Assembly (NCBI RefSeq): GCF_004614235.1
Contig: NZ_SPVH01000002.1
Coordinates: forward strand, 620,001 to 684,000
Direction of reading: 5' to 3'
DNA length: 64,000 bases
From: Brevundimonas intermedia
Lineage (GTDB): Bacteria > Pseudomonadota > Alphaproteobacteria > Caulobacterales > Caulobacteraceae
Shown: positions 8,979-17,747 of the stretch, one piece after another
Numbering within the stretch: position 1 is the stretch's first letter
Layout: each line of letters begins with the position of its first letter
Program-made: the position numbers and the translations under genes
Notes under the pieces: generated by a model
Told to the model about the DNA's origin: nothing
Databases searched by the model: none
The model's input: only the letters and a program-made list of their open reading frames with translations

Positions 8979-10532
8979 TCAGCGCTTCTTGAACATGTTG
9001 GCGAACAGGGACTTGGACTGCGCTGCCGACGGCTTGGACGCCTTGTCGGTCTTGGCCGGCTTGCCCTTGGGTCCTGCGACCATGGGCAGTTCGCGACGCG
9101 ACACGATCTGGGCAAGGGTCTGGAAGGCCTCGGCCGCCTTGGTCTTAGCCCCGGCGTCCAGGATCATCTGGCCGTTGTTGGCGGCGGCGCCGAAGGTCTT
9201 GGCGTCGAATGGGATGATCAGGCTGGGATGAACCCCCAGGGCGGCGCCGAAGTCCTTGGCCGGAATCTCGGGGCGGCCCGGCACGCCGACCTGGTTCAGC
9301 ACCAGGCGCGGCGGCGCATCGTTGGGGCGGCCCTGACGGATCAGGTCGATCATGTTCTTGGCGTTGCGAAGGCTGGCGAGATCCGGCGTGGCCACCACCA
9401 CCACCTCGTCGGCGCTGATCAGGGTGCGGCGCATCCACGGCGACCACAGGTGCGGCAGGTCCAGCACCACGAACGGCGCCGTGGCGCGGATCTGGTTCGT
9501 CACCTCCTCGAACGCCTCGGTCGAGATGTCCCAGTCCGTGTCCAAGCTGGCGGGCGCGGCGAACAGACTCAGCTTGTCGGTGCAGCGGACCATCATCCGG
9601 TCCAGCAGCGTCGCATCCAGCCGGTCGGGCTGGCCCAGGGCGTCGGCGACGCCACTCAGCGGGTCCTGGTTGAAGTCCAGGCCGGCCGTGCCGAACGGCA
9701 GGTCGTAATCGACGATGACGGTGTTGGCGCCGATCCGCTCGGAGATCGCATAGGCGGTGTTGTGCGCCACTGCCGAGGCCCCCGCCCCGCCCCGCGCGCC
9801 GACGAAGGCGATGGTGCGGCCGACGAAGGGCTGGGCCGGATCGTTGAACAGGCCGCCGATGGCCGCGATCAGCTGCAGCGGCTGCAACGGCGCGACCAGA
9901 TATTCGCTGACCCCGCGACGCATCAGCTCGCGGAACAGGATGATGTCGTTGGTGGCCCCGACGACGATCACCTTGGTGCCCGCGTCGCAGACCTCGGCCA
10001 GTTGATCGACTTCCCAGAGCAGGGTCTGGGGATCCTTCAGGCACTCGACGATGATCAGCGGCGGCGTCGGTTCGTGATGATAGGTCTCGACCGCAGCGGC
10101 CACGCCCCCGACGCGGATCTGGGTGGTCGCACGCGACAGGCGACGATCCTGGGCCGCGCGTTCGGCGGCCGCGAGCGTATCCTGGCGCTCGGCGAAGACG
10201 TGGATGGCGATGCGCGGCACCGACACTTCGCCGATGGAGCTGGACGGGGCCAGGCCGGTGGAACCCAGACCGACGGCGTCCAGCCCGGTCTCGATCAGGC
10301 TGGCCTGCGTCTGGGCCACCACGTCGCCGACAGGGTTGAAGACCGGGGCCTCGGGGACATAGGCGGGCGCGGCGACGACAGGCGAGGGTTGAACGGGCGC
10401 GGCGGCCGTGAACACAAGCGGCGCACGCGTCCGCTCCGCCGAAACCTCGGCCATGGGCTCGGAGAAATCCATATCGACGTCGAAGGCGTCGTCGAAGGTA
10501 TCGAACTCGCGGGGGACGGGGGCGGTGCTCAT
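8979..10532 (-). CDS. cpaE: pilus localisation protein CpaE/TadZ
   Basis: A 517-residue MinD/ParA-like protein that in Caulobacter places the pilus secretin at one pole. The N-terminal ~110 residues are low-complexity and acidic/Pro-rich. A receiver-like atypical domain follows (about 105-235), then the MinD-like ATPase domain with a deviant Walker A, GARGGAGAS at 245-253. The usual second lysine is replaced by alanine, as is common in TadZ proteins. DYDLPFG and DLPHLW match the switch regions. It lies between cpaD and cpaF with gaps of four and three bases, so expression is operonic. Confidence 0.94.
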   Translation of the reverse strand: MSTAPVPREFDTFDDAFDVDMDFSEPMAEVSAERTRAPLVFTAAAPVQPSPVVAAPAYVPEAPVFNPVGDVVAQTQASLIETGLDAVGLGSTGLAPSSSIGEVSVPRIAIHVFAERQDTLAAAERAAQDRRLSRATTQIRVGGVAAAVETYHHEPTPPLIIVECLKDPQTLLWEVDQLAEVCDAGTKVIVVGATNDIILFRELMRRGVSEYLVAPLQPLQLIAAIGGLFNDPAQPFVGRTIAFVGARGGAGASAVAHNTAYAISERIGANTVIVDYDLPFGTAGLDFNQDPLSGVADALGQPDRLDATLLDRMMVRCTDKLSLFAAPASLDTDWDISTEAFEEVTNQIRATAPFVVLDLPHLWSPWMRRTLISADEVVVVATPDLASLRNAKNMIDLIRQGRPNDAPPRLVLNQVGVPGRPEIPAKDFGAALGVHPSLIIPFDAKTFGAAANNGQMILDAGAKTKAAEAFQTLAQIVSRRELPMVAGPKGKPAKTDKASKPSAAQSKSLFANMFKKR

Positions 10533-10536
10533 GGGT

Positions 10537-11223
10537 CTAGTTCACCGCACGGGAGACGGCGGTCTCCGTGACCAGCGTTTCAGCCGCAGCCGCCGTCTGC
10601 TTGCCCGTGCGATAGTTGTCCAGCACGACGGTCCGGCGCCCCGCGTCGGCCGGAGTAATGGCGCGCGGCGTCTGAATGTCGCGCGGGTCGGCGATCTGGG
10701 CGGCCAGGTTGGCTGACACCGCGCACCCGAAGTTGGAGGCCGACTGGTTGTCGCCCGAACGGCCCAGGTTGCCCCAAGTCGTTCCGCAGCGCGGCACGAC
10801 GGCGCGAACCGTCTGATAGCCGACGACGACCGGCGCGCGCGGATCGGGCGCCGCGTAGCTGACAAGCATGATGCGGTCCGGCGACACGCCCCAGGCCGCC
10901 AGTGCGGACTTGACGTCATAAGCCCGCTGCAAGGCGACGGGGTCGTTTCCAGCCGGCGCCTCGATCACCAGGGGCACGGCGTCTACGCTGCGATAACGGG
11001 CGACCAGGGCTTGAATCGCGTCACCCTGAGCGGACGACAGGCCGGTCTCATGAACCGCCAGGGCGATCCGGTCCAGGTCCGGCTCGACCTGAAGCTGATA
11101 GCGCGACGTCGGCGTCAACGGCGGCTCACCGCCCAGGCTGGCTGGTCCGCCGACGCAGGCGCCGAGCGCCAGGGCCGTCGTGGTCAGAAGGACGATAATC
11201 GGGGTGCGGATCATGTCGCTCAC
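10537..11223 (-). CDS. cpaD: pilus assembly lipoprotein CpaD
   Basis: A 228-residue CpaD-family protein, an outer-membrane lipoprotein partner of the CpaC secretin. The signal ends in the lipobox LALGAC, and the rest contains family segments (VVPRCGTTWGNLGRSGDNQSASNFGCAVS) with conserved cysteines. A GTG at 11223 overlaps the cpaC stop as GTGA; an ATG three codons later (11214) is the alternative start and gives an almost identical signal peptide. The overlap and the position in the locus support coupling to cpaC translation. Confidence 0.93.
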   Translation of the reverse strand: MSDMIRTPIIVLLTTTALALGACVGGPASLGGEPPLTPTSRYQLQVEPDLDRIALAVHETGLSSAQGDAIQALVARYRSVDAVPLVIEAPAGNDPVALQRAYDVKSALAAWGVSPDRIMLVSYAAPDPRAPVVVGYQTVRAVVPRCGTTWGNLGRSGDNQSASNFGCAVSANLAAQIADPRDIQTPRAITPADAGRRTVVLDNYRTGKQTAAAAETLVTETAVSRAVN

Positions 11224-12872
11224 TCGATCACATAGCCGACCGAACCGGCCGGGGGCGCATTGGGCAGGCCATAGACTTGGTTCAGTTGACCGAAGAGAAT
11301 CGTCTGGCTGTCGCTGGCGATCCGCAGGCCGTCGGCCGGCGTCTGCATCCGGTCAGGCGAGGTCGGGCTGACGATATAGGGCTCGACGATCACCACCAGT
11401 TCGGTCTCGCCCATCAGATAGTCACGCGAGCGGAACAGCGAGCCCAGCACCGGCAGATTGGTGACGCCCGGCAGAGAGTCGACCGTCTGGCGCGTCGTTT
11501 CCTGAAGCAGGCCTGCAATCATCATCGATCCGCCTGAGGGCAGTTCGACCGTATTCTCGCTGCGACGCACGGTCAGGCCCGGCAGGGTGATCGAAGAGGG
11601 CGTGCCCGCACCGATGGTGAAGCCGCCCTGCGCCGTCAGTTCCGACACCTCAACCTTGACCTGCAAGGAGATGCGGCCACCCGACATTACGACGGGACGG
11701 AAGGCCAGCCCGACGCCGTAGGGCTTGTAGGTCACGGTGATATTGCCGTCGCGGTCGCGCCCCGTCGGCAGAGGGAACTCGCCCCCCGCCAGGAAGTTGG
11801 CGGATTCGCCGTTCACCGACGTCAGGTTTGGCTCGGCCAGTGTGCGGGCCAATCCCACGCGTTCGAAGGCCTCAAGACATCCGCTCGCATTCGTGCCGGT
11901 CATCGTCTGGAAGGCGGTTGTCGCTATATTGGAGATGGCGTTGGAAATAGCATTGGTCGTTCCTGCAATAGCCGATGCCTGCGCGACGGCTGTCCCAGGA
12001 AGTTGAACAAGATTACCGTTCACATCCCTCACGGTGACGGTTTCCGAACGAGGAACGCTGGACCATTGATCCCCGCTCGTTGCAGTCGCAGTAGAGCCCG
12101 TCTGGCTGGAACTAGAGTTGGAATTTGAAAAGTTCGTCGTTCGCCCGCCGTTCTGACCATAGCACAGCCCCGATCCTCCGGCCGGCGCACCGTTGACACC
12201 ATAAGTATTGGGCCGGCTGAAGCCGTACGAATGGATTCCCGCGCCCTTTAGGATGTCGGAGCTGAAGCCGAGCTGTTTCAGCGCGCTGCGCTGCACCTCG
12301 ACCACGCGCACCCTAAGCGTCACCTGATCCGAGCCGACGACGCTGATCATGTTGATCACCTTCTCAGGCGCAGAGACGAAGGCCGCCGCGACACGGGCGG
12401 CCTGGGCTGCCTGAGCGGGGCTATCTGCAAAGCCGGTCAGGATGACGCTGTCGTTGACGGCTTCTGCATGGATCTGTCCACCCGGAGCGACGCGGCTCAA
12501 CGTATCCTGAAGCGCGCTTGTGCCAGCATCGACGCGAACCCGCAGGCTCAGGATCGTGCGGCCTGCGGCGTCCAGGAAGACCGCGTCGGTCTCGCCCGGC
12601 ATAATGCCGATCACGGTGATGCGGCGCGGCGAGTGCAGCATGGCCTCGGCCACCTGCGGATTGGAGACGATCACGTCGCGCGCATCGGCGGGCAGATCGA
12701 CGGCGAAAGACGTGCCGCGCGGCAGATTGATCATTTGCGGCGCAGCGCCCATCGACACGGCGGCCCGCGTCTGGGCCACGCCGACGGGCGCGGCGGTCAG
12801 GCTGGCCAGAAGGGCGCAGGCGACAGCGGCGGTCTTCTGCATCGCGGATCGGCGCATCGGAACGGCTTTCAT
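11220..12872 (-). CDS. cpaC: outer-membrane pilus secretin CpaC/RcpA
   Basis: A 550-residue secretin that forms the outer-membrane channel for the Flp pilus. After a signal peptide comes the pilus N-domain (INLPRGTSFAVDLPADARDVIVSNP), a BON-like segment, and the C-terminal secretin domain (for example LAEPNLTSVNGESANFLAGGEFP and LPSGGSMMIAGLL). Between them, roughly residues 230-315, is a Ser/Thr/Asn/Gln-rich stretch encoded by lower-GC DNA (about 57% in two 60-base counts); it looks like a variable insertion. The start ATG overlaps the cpaB stop as ATGA. Confidence 0.95.
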   Translation of the reverse strand: MKAVPMRRSAMQKTAAVACALLASLTAAPVGVAQTRAAVSMGAAPQMINLPRGTSFAVDLPADARDVIVSNPQVAEAMLHSPRRITVIGIMPGETDAVFLDAAGRTILSLRVRVDAGTSALQDTLSRVAPGGQIHAEAVNDSVILTGFADSPAQAAQAARVAAAFVSAPEKVINMISVVGSDQVTLRVRVVEVQRSALKQLGFSSDILKGAGIHSYGFSRPNTYGVNGAPAGGSGLCYGQNGGRTTNFSNSNSSSSQTGSTATATSGDQWSSVPRSETVTVRDVNGNLVQLPGTAVAQASAIAGTTNAISNAISNIATTAFQTMTGTNASGCLEAFERVGLARTLAEPNLTSVNGESANFLAGGEFPLPTGRDRDGNITVTYKPYGVGLAFRPVVMSGGRISLQVKVEVSELTAQGGFTIGAGTPSSITLPGLTVRRSENTVELPSGGSMMIAGLLQETTRQTVDSLPGVTNLPVLGSLFRSRDYLMGETELVVIVEPYIVSPTSPDRMQTPADGLRIASDSQTILFGQLNQVYGLPNAPPAGSVGYVIE

Positions 12873-13789
12873 GGGACGGCGACCACTTCGGGCGCGCCGC
12901 CGCGATAGATTCGCACGGCTTTTGGTTGGGCGGCGGCCGCCGCAACGCGGCGACGCGTGGCGCCGGAGGGGCCGGCGGTGTCGGCATAGGAGCGCAGGGA
13001 CAGCGACAGTTCGCCCTCGGACTTGGCCTGGGCCAGCAGCACCGCGTCCTGAGGCTGGACCTCCAGGGTGGCGGTAGCCCCCACCACGGCCTGTTCGTCG
13101 TCGCCCGCGCGGGTCGACTGGTCGATGGCCAAGACCTTTATGTTCTGGAGGACGACGCCCGACGCGAACTTGGAGCTGGTCGCGCCCTCGACGGCGCCGT
13201 TGCGATTGGTTTCGGCGGTCAGAACCACATCGACACGGTCGCCAGGCAGGATGAAGCCGCCCGCGGCGGACTCCACGGTCACGCCGATGGCCATAGCGCG
13301 CATGCCGGGTTCAAGGTAGGCGGCCATATAGCCGCTGTCGCCAGCGCGAACGATCTTGCGCGCCACGATCGGCTCTCCGGCCAGGATGGGTTCGCGCACG
13401 ACCGAGCCGATATAGTCGGACTTGGCTCCAGGTCCCGCCATATCGGTCGCGGCCTTGGCGACGCTCTCGACCGCGTTGGAGGCCTTCTCTGTCGTGGTTT
13501 CGGCGGCCGGCTTGGCGGGCACGGGCGTAGCGCCGTCTGTGATGAAGACGGGATTGACCTCGTCCGCCGGCCAGTCCTTCCAGGCCAGATCGCCCTCGAC
13601 CAGACGCTTGCCGGGCTCCAGATCCTTGGCGGCGACCAGCACCTTGGCCATCGGGCGCGTCTCGACCTGGGCGGCTGCGGCGGGCGCGGCAGGTTCGTTG
13701 GACGACGACCCCATGGCGCGGACCACCAGGGCCAGACCAATGGCCGATACGGCGGCGATGCAGATGACGACGATGCGGGCGGGCTTCAT
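12869..13789 (-). CDS. cpaB: pilus assembly protein CpaB/RcpC
   Basis: A 306-residue periplasmic protein with an N-terminal membrane anchor (RIVVICIAAVSAIGLALVVRAMG), then a SAF/RcpC region: KVLVAAKDLEPGKRLVEGDL is the SAF domain, and GFILPGDRVDVVLT and VLQNIKVLAIDQ are RcpC motifs. It is thought to support the secretin, perhaps by binding peptidoglycan. I chose the ATG at 13789 rather than the in-frame ATG at 13813 because GGAG lies nine bases upstream and the anchor then begins within a few residues. It is separated from cpaA by 118 bases. Confidence 0.92.
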   Translation of the reverse strand: MKPARIVVICIAAVSAIGLALVVRAMGSSSNEPAAPAAAAQVETRPMAKVLVAAKDLEPGKRLVEGDLAWKDWPADEVNPVFITDGATPVPAKPAAETTTEKASNAVESVAKAATDMAGPGAKSDYIGSVVREPILAGEPIVARKIVRAGDSGYMAAYLEPGMRAMAIGVTVESAAGGFILPGDRVDVVLTAETNRNGAVEGATSSKFASGVVLQNIKVLAIDQSTRAGDDEQAVVGATATLEVQPQDAVLLAQAKSEGELSLSLRSYADTAGPSGATRRRVAAAAAQPKAVRIYRGGAPEVVAVP

Positions 13790-13907
13790 CAAGGCTGTCT
13801 CCAGCAGGCGCAATGTCTCGGATCGAACCCCCGACGCCTGCCGTTAACGATCATGAGCCCTGCGGGTTAACGCTTCCTAAGCGCCGCGAACGGCGGTCAG
13901 CCTAGCC

Positions 13908-14426
13908 TTAACGGCCGGACGCAAAGGCCAGGAACAGGCCGCTTTCAGGCAGGGCCAGCAAGGCGCCGATGGCGATGGCGACGCCATAGGGGATGTCGCC
14001 CTTGGGCTGCATCAGATTGACCACCCACCCTTGGGACACCGACGGCGCGACCATCGGGAAGTACCGGCGTGCGGTCATCAGCAGCAGGCAGAAGGCGCCC
14101 CCGGTCAGGCCAGTCCAGATCAGGAAGGGCAAGACCCCGCTCACGCCCATCCATAGACAACTGGCCGCCAGCAGCTTGGCGTCGCCGCCGCCCACCCAAC
14201 CGGCGGCGAACATGCCCATGCCGACCAGAAGCGCGGCCACGCCCACGCCGACATGCAGCGCCACATCCATCGGCGCCGCGCCGATCATCAGCGCGACAGG
14301 GAAGAAGGCGCCGACCAGCGCCAGCGATATCCAGTTCGGGATTTTCATCGTGATCAGGTCGTGTAGACCGCCGACGATGACGAGCGCTGGAAAGACGCCA
14401 AGCACGATGAGCAGCAGAATATCCAT
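13908..14426 (-). CDS. cpaA: prepilin peptidase CpaA/TadV
   Basis: A 172-residue integral-membrane aspartyl protease of the A24 family that cleaves Flp prepilins and TadE-like pseudopilins after glycine. The two catalytic aspartates are visible: Asp23 in GLHDLITMKIPN and Asp82 in the GGGDAK motif. It lacks the N-methylation domain of long PilD enzymes, as usual for TadV. About six hydrophobic segments can be traced. It is the first machinery gene after pilA and lies beyond the pilA terminator, so it may depend on read-through or its own promoter. Confidence 0.95.
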   Translation of the reverse strand: MDILLLIVLGVFPALVIVGGLHDLITMKIPNWISLALVGAFFPVALMIGAAPMDVALHVGVGVAALLVGMGMFAAGWVGGGDAKLLAASCLWMGVSGVLPFLIWTGLTGGAFCLLLMTARRYFPMVAPSVSQGWVVNLMQPKGDIPYGVAIAIGALLALPESGLFLAFASGR

Positions 14427-14477
14427 GACAGCTATCTTCTCTGTCAGGGCTTAAGGTTGGGTTTCCGCAGACGAAAA

Positions 14478-14503
14478 GGGCCGGAGCTTTCCGGCTCCGG
14501 CCC
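14478..14503 (-). terminator. Rho-independent terminator after pilA
   Basis: A perfect 10-bp stem (GGGCCGGAGC with GCTCCGGCCC) and a six-base loop; on the minus strand the stem is followed by TTTT. It lies 30 bases after the pilA stop and 52 bases before cpaA. It should let the abundant pilin mRNA end separately while some transcripts read through to the assembly genes. Confidence 0.85.
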
Positions 14504-14532
14504 CATTCTCTAGATCGCAAGCCTAAGGCAGA

Positions 14533-14700
14533 CTATTCAGCGAGCTTGTCGGAAACTTCTTTAAAGGTGGCTTCAAGATTGGTGCCCAGGGTTCCGAGGA
14601 TGGTGATCAGCGCGACGGCGATCAGGGCAGCGATCAGGCCGTATTCGATGGCGGTGGCGCCCGATTCGTCTTTGGCGAAGCGCGAGATGAACTTGGTCAT
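14533..14700 (-). CDS. pilA: Flp-type major pilin
   Basis: A 55-residue Flp pilin precursor. A short basic leader ends at Gly, and the mature protein begins ATAIEYG, giving the diagnostic G/XXXXEY cleavage site with Glu at +5. A single hydrophobic helix (GLIAALIAVALITILGTLG) follows, which packs in the pilus core. The ATG at 14700 has AAGGA upstream; the longer open frame to 14841 would destroy the leader. It heads the cpa cluster and is processed by CpaA. Confidence 0.97.
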   Translation of the reverse strand: MTKFISRFAKDESGATAIEYGLIAALIAVALITILGTLGTNLEATFKEVSDKLAE

Positions 14701-14937
14701 GGGTAGTTCCTTTTTCAAATGGTCTAGCGAGCAACTTGGCGGGGGGAGCCGGTAGCCCGCTTGACCCCCAAACGCAGGATCAAAATGCCTGACCCCCGTT
14801 AAATCTGAGTCACGAGGTTTGGTTACGCGCGGATTCACCAAAGAAAATTCTCATCCTGACGCTTCAGCCTTTGTTGAGGATCAAGCGCGCATCATGCGTG
14901 CGTCCGCGTCTGCACGCGCCCTTATTCAGAGCCGCCG

Positions 14938-15339
14938 ATGTCTCGCCTCCCCGCCGCCCTTCTCGCCGCCGCCCTCCTTGTCGCCCCCATGGCGGCCCAG
15001 GCCCAGAACGGCGCGCTCAACGTCGAGATCGACCGGTCCGCGCGCGTTCAGCTGCGCGGGGCCGCCGCCTCCGTCATCGTCGGCAACCCCCAGATCGCCG
15101 ACGTCTCCATGGTGGACGCCAACACCCTGTTCATCGTCGGCAAGGGTTACGGCGTCACCGAGGTGGTGGCGGTCGACGGGGCGGGACGCACCCTGTTCCA
15201 GCGCGAGGTCGTGGTCACGGGCGGCTCGACCGGCTCCGTCCGTGTTTGGCGCGGCGCCCAGGCGACCGAAATGGCCTGTGGCGCCTCGTGCACCCCCAGC
15301 ATCCGGGTCGCGCCTGCGACCGGCTCCACCGCTCCCTGA
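14938..15339 (+). CDS. stand-alone pilus/secretin N-domain protein
   Basis: A 133-residue secreted protein. After a Sec signal (LLAAALLVAPMAAQA) it consists almost entirely of the pilus-type secretin N-domain seen at the start of CpaC: RSARVQLRGAAASVIVGNPQIADVSMVD, then LFIVGKGYGVTEVVAVD. No secretin barrel follows, so it cannot form a channel itself; it probably decorates or regulates the CpaC complex in the periplasm. It is transcribed divergently from pilA and is followed six bases later by a TadE-like gene. In Caulobacter a similar gene accompanies the pseudopilins. Confidence 0.85.
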   Translation: MSRLPAALLAAALLVAPMAAQAQNGALNVEIDRSARVQLRGAAASVIVGNPQIADVSMVDANTLFIVGKGYGVTEVVAVDGAGRTLFQREVVVTGGSTGSVRVWRGAQATEMACGASCTPSIRVAPATGSTAP

Positions 15340-15344
15340 TCGGG

Positions 15345-15884
15345 ATGGTGCGCCCTCGGGATTTGATCAAGGCGCGGATGAGACGTTCGCGGCGCGAAGG
15401 CGTCGCGGCCGTCGAGTTCGCCATGGTCGCCGTCCCGTTCTTCCTGCTGATCTTCGCCATTCTGGAACTGGGCATGGTCTTCGTGATCGACTCGATCCTG
15501 GAAACGGCCACGACGGGCACCGGGCGCCTGGTCCGCACTGGGGAAGCCGACGCCAAAGGCTTCGACAAGGTGCGGTTCAAGACTGAGCTTTGCAGCCGGA
15601 TGAGCGTCTTCGAAGGCGATTGCATCAAACGCGCGACGGTCGATGTTCGCGTTATCCCGCAGTTCGTGGACCCAGATCGAGAAGACCCGACTACAGCCGG
15701 CGTTCTGGATCCAGAAAAGACGACCTATGATGGCGGTCAGCCCGGAAACCTGGTTCTGGTCCGGGTCTGGTACGAATATCCCCTGATCACGCCGTTCCTG
15801 AACCAAGGCGCCACGCGCGCCGGAACCGGCAAGGTCCTGCTCAACTCCGCCACAGCCTTCCGCAATGAGCCGTGGAATGCGTAG
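15345..15884 (+). CDS. TadE-like pseudopilin
   Basis: A 179-residue TadE/TadG-like minor pilin. The N terminus has a basic leader and a prepilin-type site, EG/VAAVEFAMV, with Glu at +5, followed by a long hydrophobic helix (PFFLLIFAILELGMVFVI), so CpaA should process it. The C-terminal ~110 residues form a periplasmic domain with two cysteines (ELCSR, GDCIKR). I use the ATG at 15345, six bases after the previous stop; an ATG at 15378 would give a shorter leader and is possible. It overlaps the next gene by 20 bases. Confidence 0.88.
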   Translation: MVRPRDLIKARMRRSRREGVAAVEFAMVAVPFFLLIFAILELGMVFVIDSILETATTGTGRLVRTGEADAKGFDKVRFKTELCSRMSVFEGDCIKRATVDVRVIPQFVDPDREDPTTAGVLDPEKTTYDGGQPGNLVLVRVWYEYPLITPFLNQGATRAGTGKVLLNSATAFRNEPWNA

Positions 15885-16437
15885 GCGAGAGTTGCGCGCG
15901 CTCCTGAAGGCGTGGGGCTGCGACACGCGCGGCGTCGCGGCGGTGGAGTTCGCCTTCATCGCCCCCATTCTGATCCTGCTCTATTTCGGCATGGTCGAAT
16001 TCTGTCAGGCTTATATGGCGCAGAAGCGCACGGGCCACGTAGCTTCCGTGGTGGCCGATCTGGTGACCCAGACGGACGCCCTCACCAAGCAGCAGGTACT
16101 AGACCTTCTGGATGTCGGCGAGGTGATCATCAGCCCCTTTCCGAAGGTCGAGCTCAGGCAACGGGTCAGCAGCGTGTCGCGCGTCACCTCCACGAAATAC
16201 AATATCGACTGGAGCGTTGGAAAAGGTCTGACCGGCAAACTGACCGTCACGGACGCGGAGGTTCCTTCGGACATGCTGGCTATCGGAGAGTCCGTCATCG
16301 TCGCAGAGGCGGAATACGACTACAGGTCGCCGTTCAGCAACATGTTGCCCGAAGCCATCAGAATAGCCCCCACATTCAAACGCATGGCCTATCTGCGACC
16401 CCGGACGGCTGAAATCATCGCCTGCACGGGCTGCTGA
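15865..16437 (+). CDS. TadE-like pseudopilin
   Basis: A 190-residue second pseudopilin. The prepilin-type motif is RG/VAAVEFAFI with Glu at +5, followed by a hydrophobic helix (APILILLYFGMVEFCQAYMA) and a periplasmic domain of about 140 residues ending ACTGC. Its start overlaps the preceding pseudopilin by 20 bases, which implies coupled translation; an alternative ATG lies at 15877. Together with the preceding gene it likely forms the pilus tip or priming complex. Confidence 0.88.
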   Translation: MSRGMRRRELRALLKAWGCDTRGVAAVEFAFIAPILILLYFGMVEFCQAYMAQKRTGHVASVVADLVTQTDALTKQQVLDLLDVGEVIISPFPKVELRQRVSSVSRVTSTKYNIDWSVGKGLTGKLTVTDAEVPSDMLAIGESVIVAEAEYDYRSPFSNMLPEAIRIAPTFKRMAYLRPRTAEIIACTGC

Positions 16438-16439
16438 GC

Positions 16440-17747
16440 CTAAGGACCGATCAGCGCCTGGCGCAGCGCTGAAATCTTGGCGTCGGTCTCGGCCTCCTCG
16501 GCTGACGGATCGCTGTCGGCGACGATGCCCGCGCCGGCCAAGGTGCGGAAGCGCCAGACGTCGCCAGCGCGTTCAAAGCTGGCCGTGCGGATCAGGACCG
16601 ACGCGGTCAATGTGCCGCCGTCCCCGATGAGGAACAGCGATCCGCACCACGGCCCGCGCGGCGGTTCGTGCGCCGCGATGACCTTCATGGCCTGATGCTT
16701 GGGCGCGCCGGTGATCGAGCCCGGCGGGAAGGTCGCCTCCAGCAGGTCGGCGGGGCCGATGCCCCGGTCGGCCTGAGCCGTCACCGTCGAGACCAGGTGA
16801 TGCACGGTCGGATGGTTCTCGATCTCGAACAGGGTCTCGACGCGGACCGACCCCGGCTGTGACACCCGCGCCAGATCGTTGCGCATCAGATCGACGATCA
16901 TCAGGTTCTCGGCCCGGTCCTTGGCGCTGGATTTCAGCTCGTCCGCCAAGGCCGCGTCCTCAACCGGATCGGCGGCGCGGGGGCGGGTGCCCTTTATCGG
17001 CCGGGCCTCGATGCGGCGGCTGGCGGCATCGAAGGCGAGAAATAGCTCGGGCGAGTTGGACACCAGCGCCCGATTCCCGATCCGCCAATAGGCCCCGAAC
17101 GGCGAAGCGCGATCCTGCTGAAGTCGCAGAAAGACGTCGAACGGATCGGCGGTCGGCTTCAACGCCCCCGCCCAGGCCTGCGCGATATTGGCCTGGAACA
17201 GCTCGCCCGCCGCGATCCGCTCCACCACGTCCGACACGGCGGCGCGATAGGCGCCCGGCGGCGCCTCGGCCTCGAAGGTCTCTGCCGGCGCCGACGGCGG
17301 CGCGACGACGGCGGCGTTCGCCAACCAGCCGAGGGCGACCTCTGCGGCCACATCCGCCAGCTCCGCCGTCGCCCCTCGCCCCACTGCACGCACGGTGCGG
17401 CGATGATGGTCGAAGGTCAGCATGGCCGGATAGCGGGCCAGCATCAGGTCGGGCCATGTCGTCTCGCGCCGCCCCGTCGCCGGTCGCGCGCCTGCGTCAT
17501 AGGCGGCCAGGCCCACCACGCCCGCGTCGAACGCGGGATCTCTCAGCGCCTGGAACGGCGCGGCGTCATCGACCGGGCCGACCTGAACGCGGTCCGGCGC
17601 CGTGGCGACGTGCGACCAGCGCCCGCCCGGCCCGCCGTCCGAGACCAGGGCCAGCATGCCGTCGCCGCCGCCCAGACCCGCTGCGACCTCGACGGGTTCC
17701 GCCCACGGCGCATCGCGCGTGACGACGTGGCTCAGAACCTCGCTCAC
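16440..17747 (-). CDS. pabB: aminodeoxychorismate synthase component I
   Basis: A 435-residue chorismate-utilising enzyme. It makes 4-amino-4-deoxychorismate for folate synthesis. The C-terminal chorismate-binding domain is intact: GELFQANIAQAW, the lysine-bearing PIKGTRPR (TrpE has PIAGT), the signature RAENLMIVDLMRNDLARVS, and FPPGSITGAPK. No lyase (PabC) domain is fused, so PabA and PabC must be elsewhere. The GTG start at 17747 overlaps the phosphatase stop as GTGA. Convergent with the pilus gene, from which only two bases separate it. Confidence 0.94.
   Translation of the reverse strand: MSEVLSHVVTRDAPWAEPVEVAAGLGGGDGMLALVSDGGPGGRWSHVATAPDRVQVGPVDDAAPFQALRDPAFDAGVVGLAAYDAGARPATGRRETTWPDLMLARYPAMLTFDHHRRTVRAVGRGATAELADVAAEVALGWLANAAVVAPPSAPAETFEAEAPPGAYRAAVSDVVERIAAGELFQANIAQAWAGALKPTADPFDVFLRLQQDRASPFGAYWRIGNRALVSNSPELFLAFDAASRRIEARPIKGTRPRAADPVEDAALADELKSSAKDRAENLMIVDLMRNDLARVSQPGSVRVETLFEIENHPTVHHLVSTVTAQADRGIGPADLLEATFPPGSITGAPKHQAMKVIAAHEPPRGPWCGSLFLIGDGGTLTASVLIRTASFERAGDVWRFRTLAGAGIVADSDPSAEEAETDAKISALRQALIGP

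Noticed and set aside
7131..10571. A 1146-residue open frame on the plus strand across the cpa genes
   Set aside because: It is antisense to cpaG, cpaF and cpaE, Gln/Arg/Gly/Asp-rich without domains, and is the usual artefact of GC-rich codon bias.
13866..13885. CtrA-like box (TTAA-N7-TAAG) between cpaB and cpaA
   Set aside because: Only one half matches the TTAA-N7-TTAA consensus; kept out because such matches arise often by chance.
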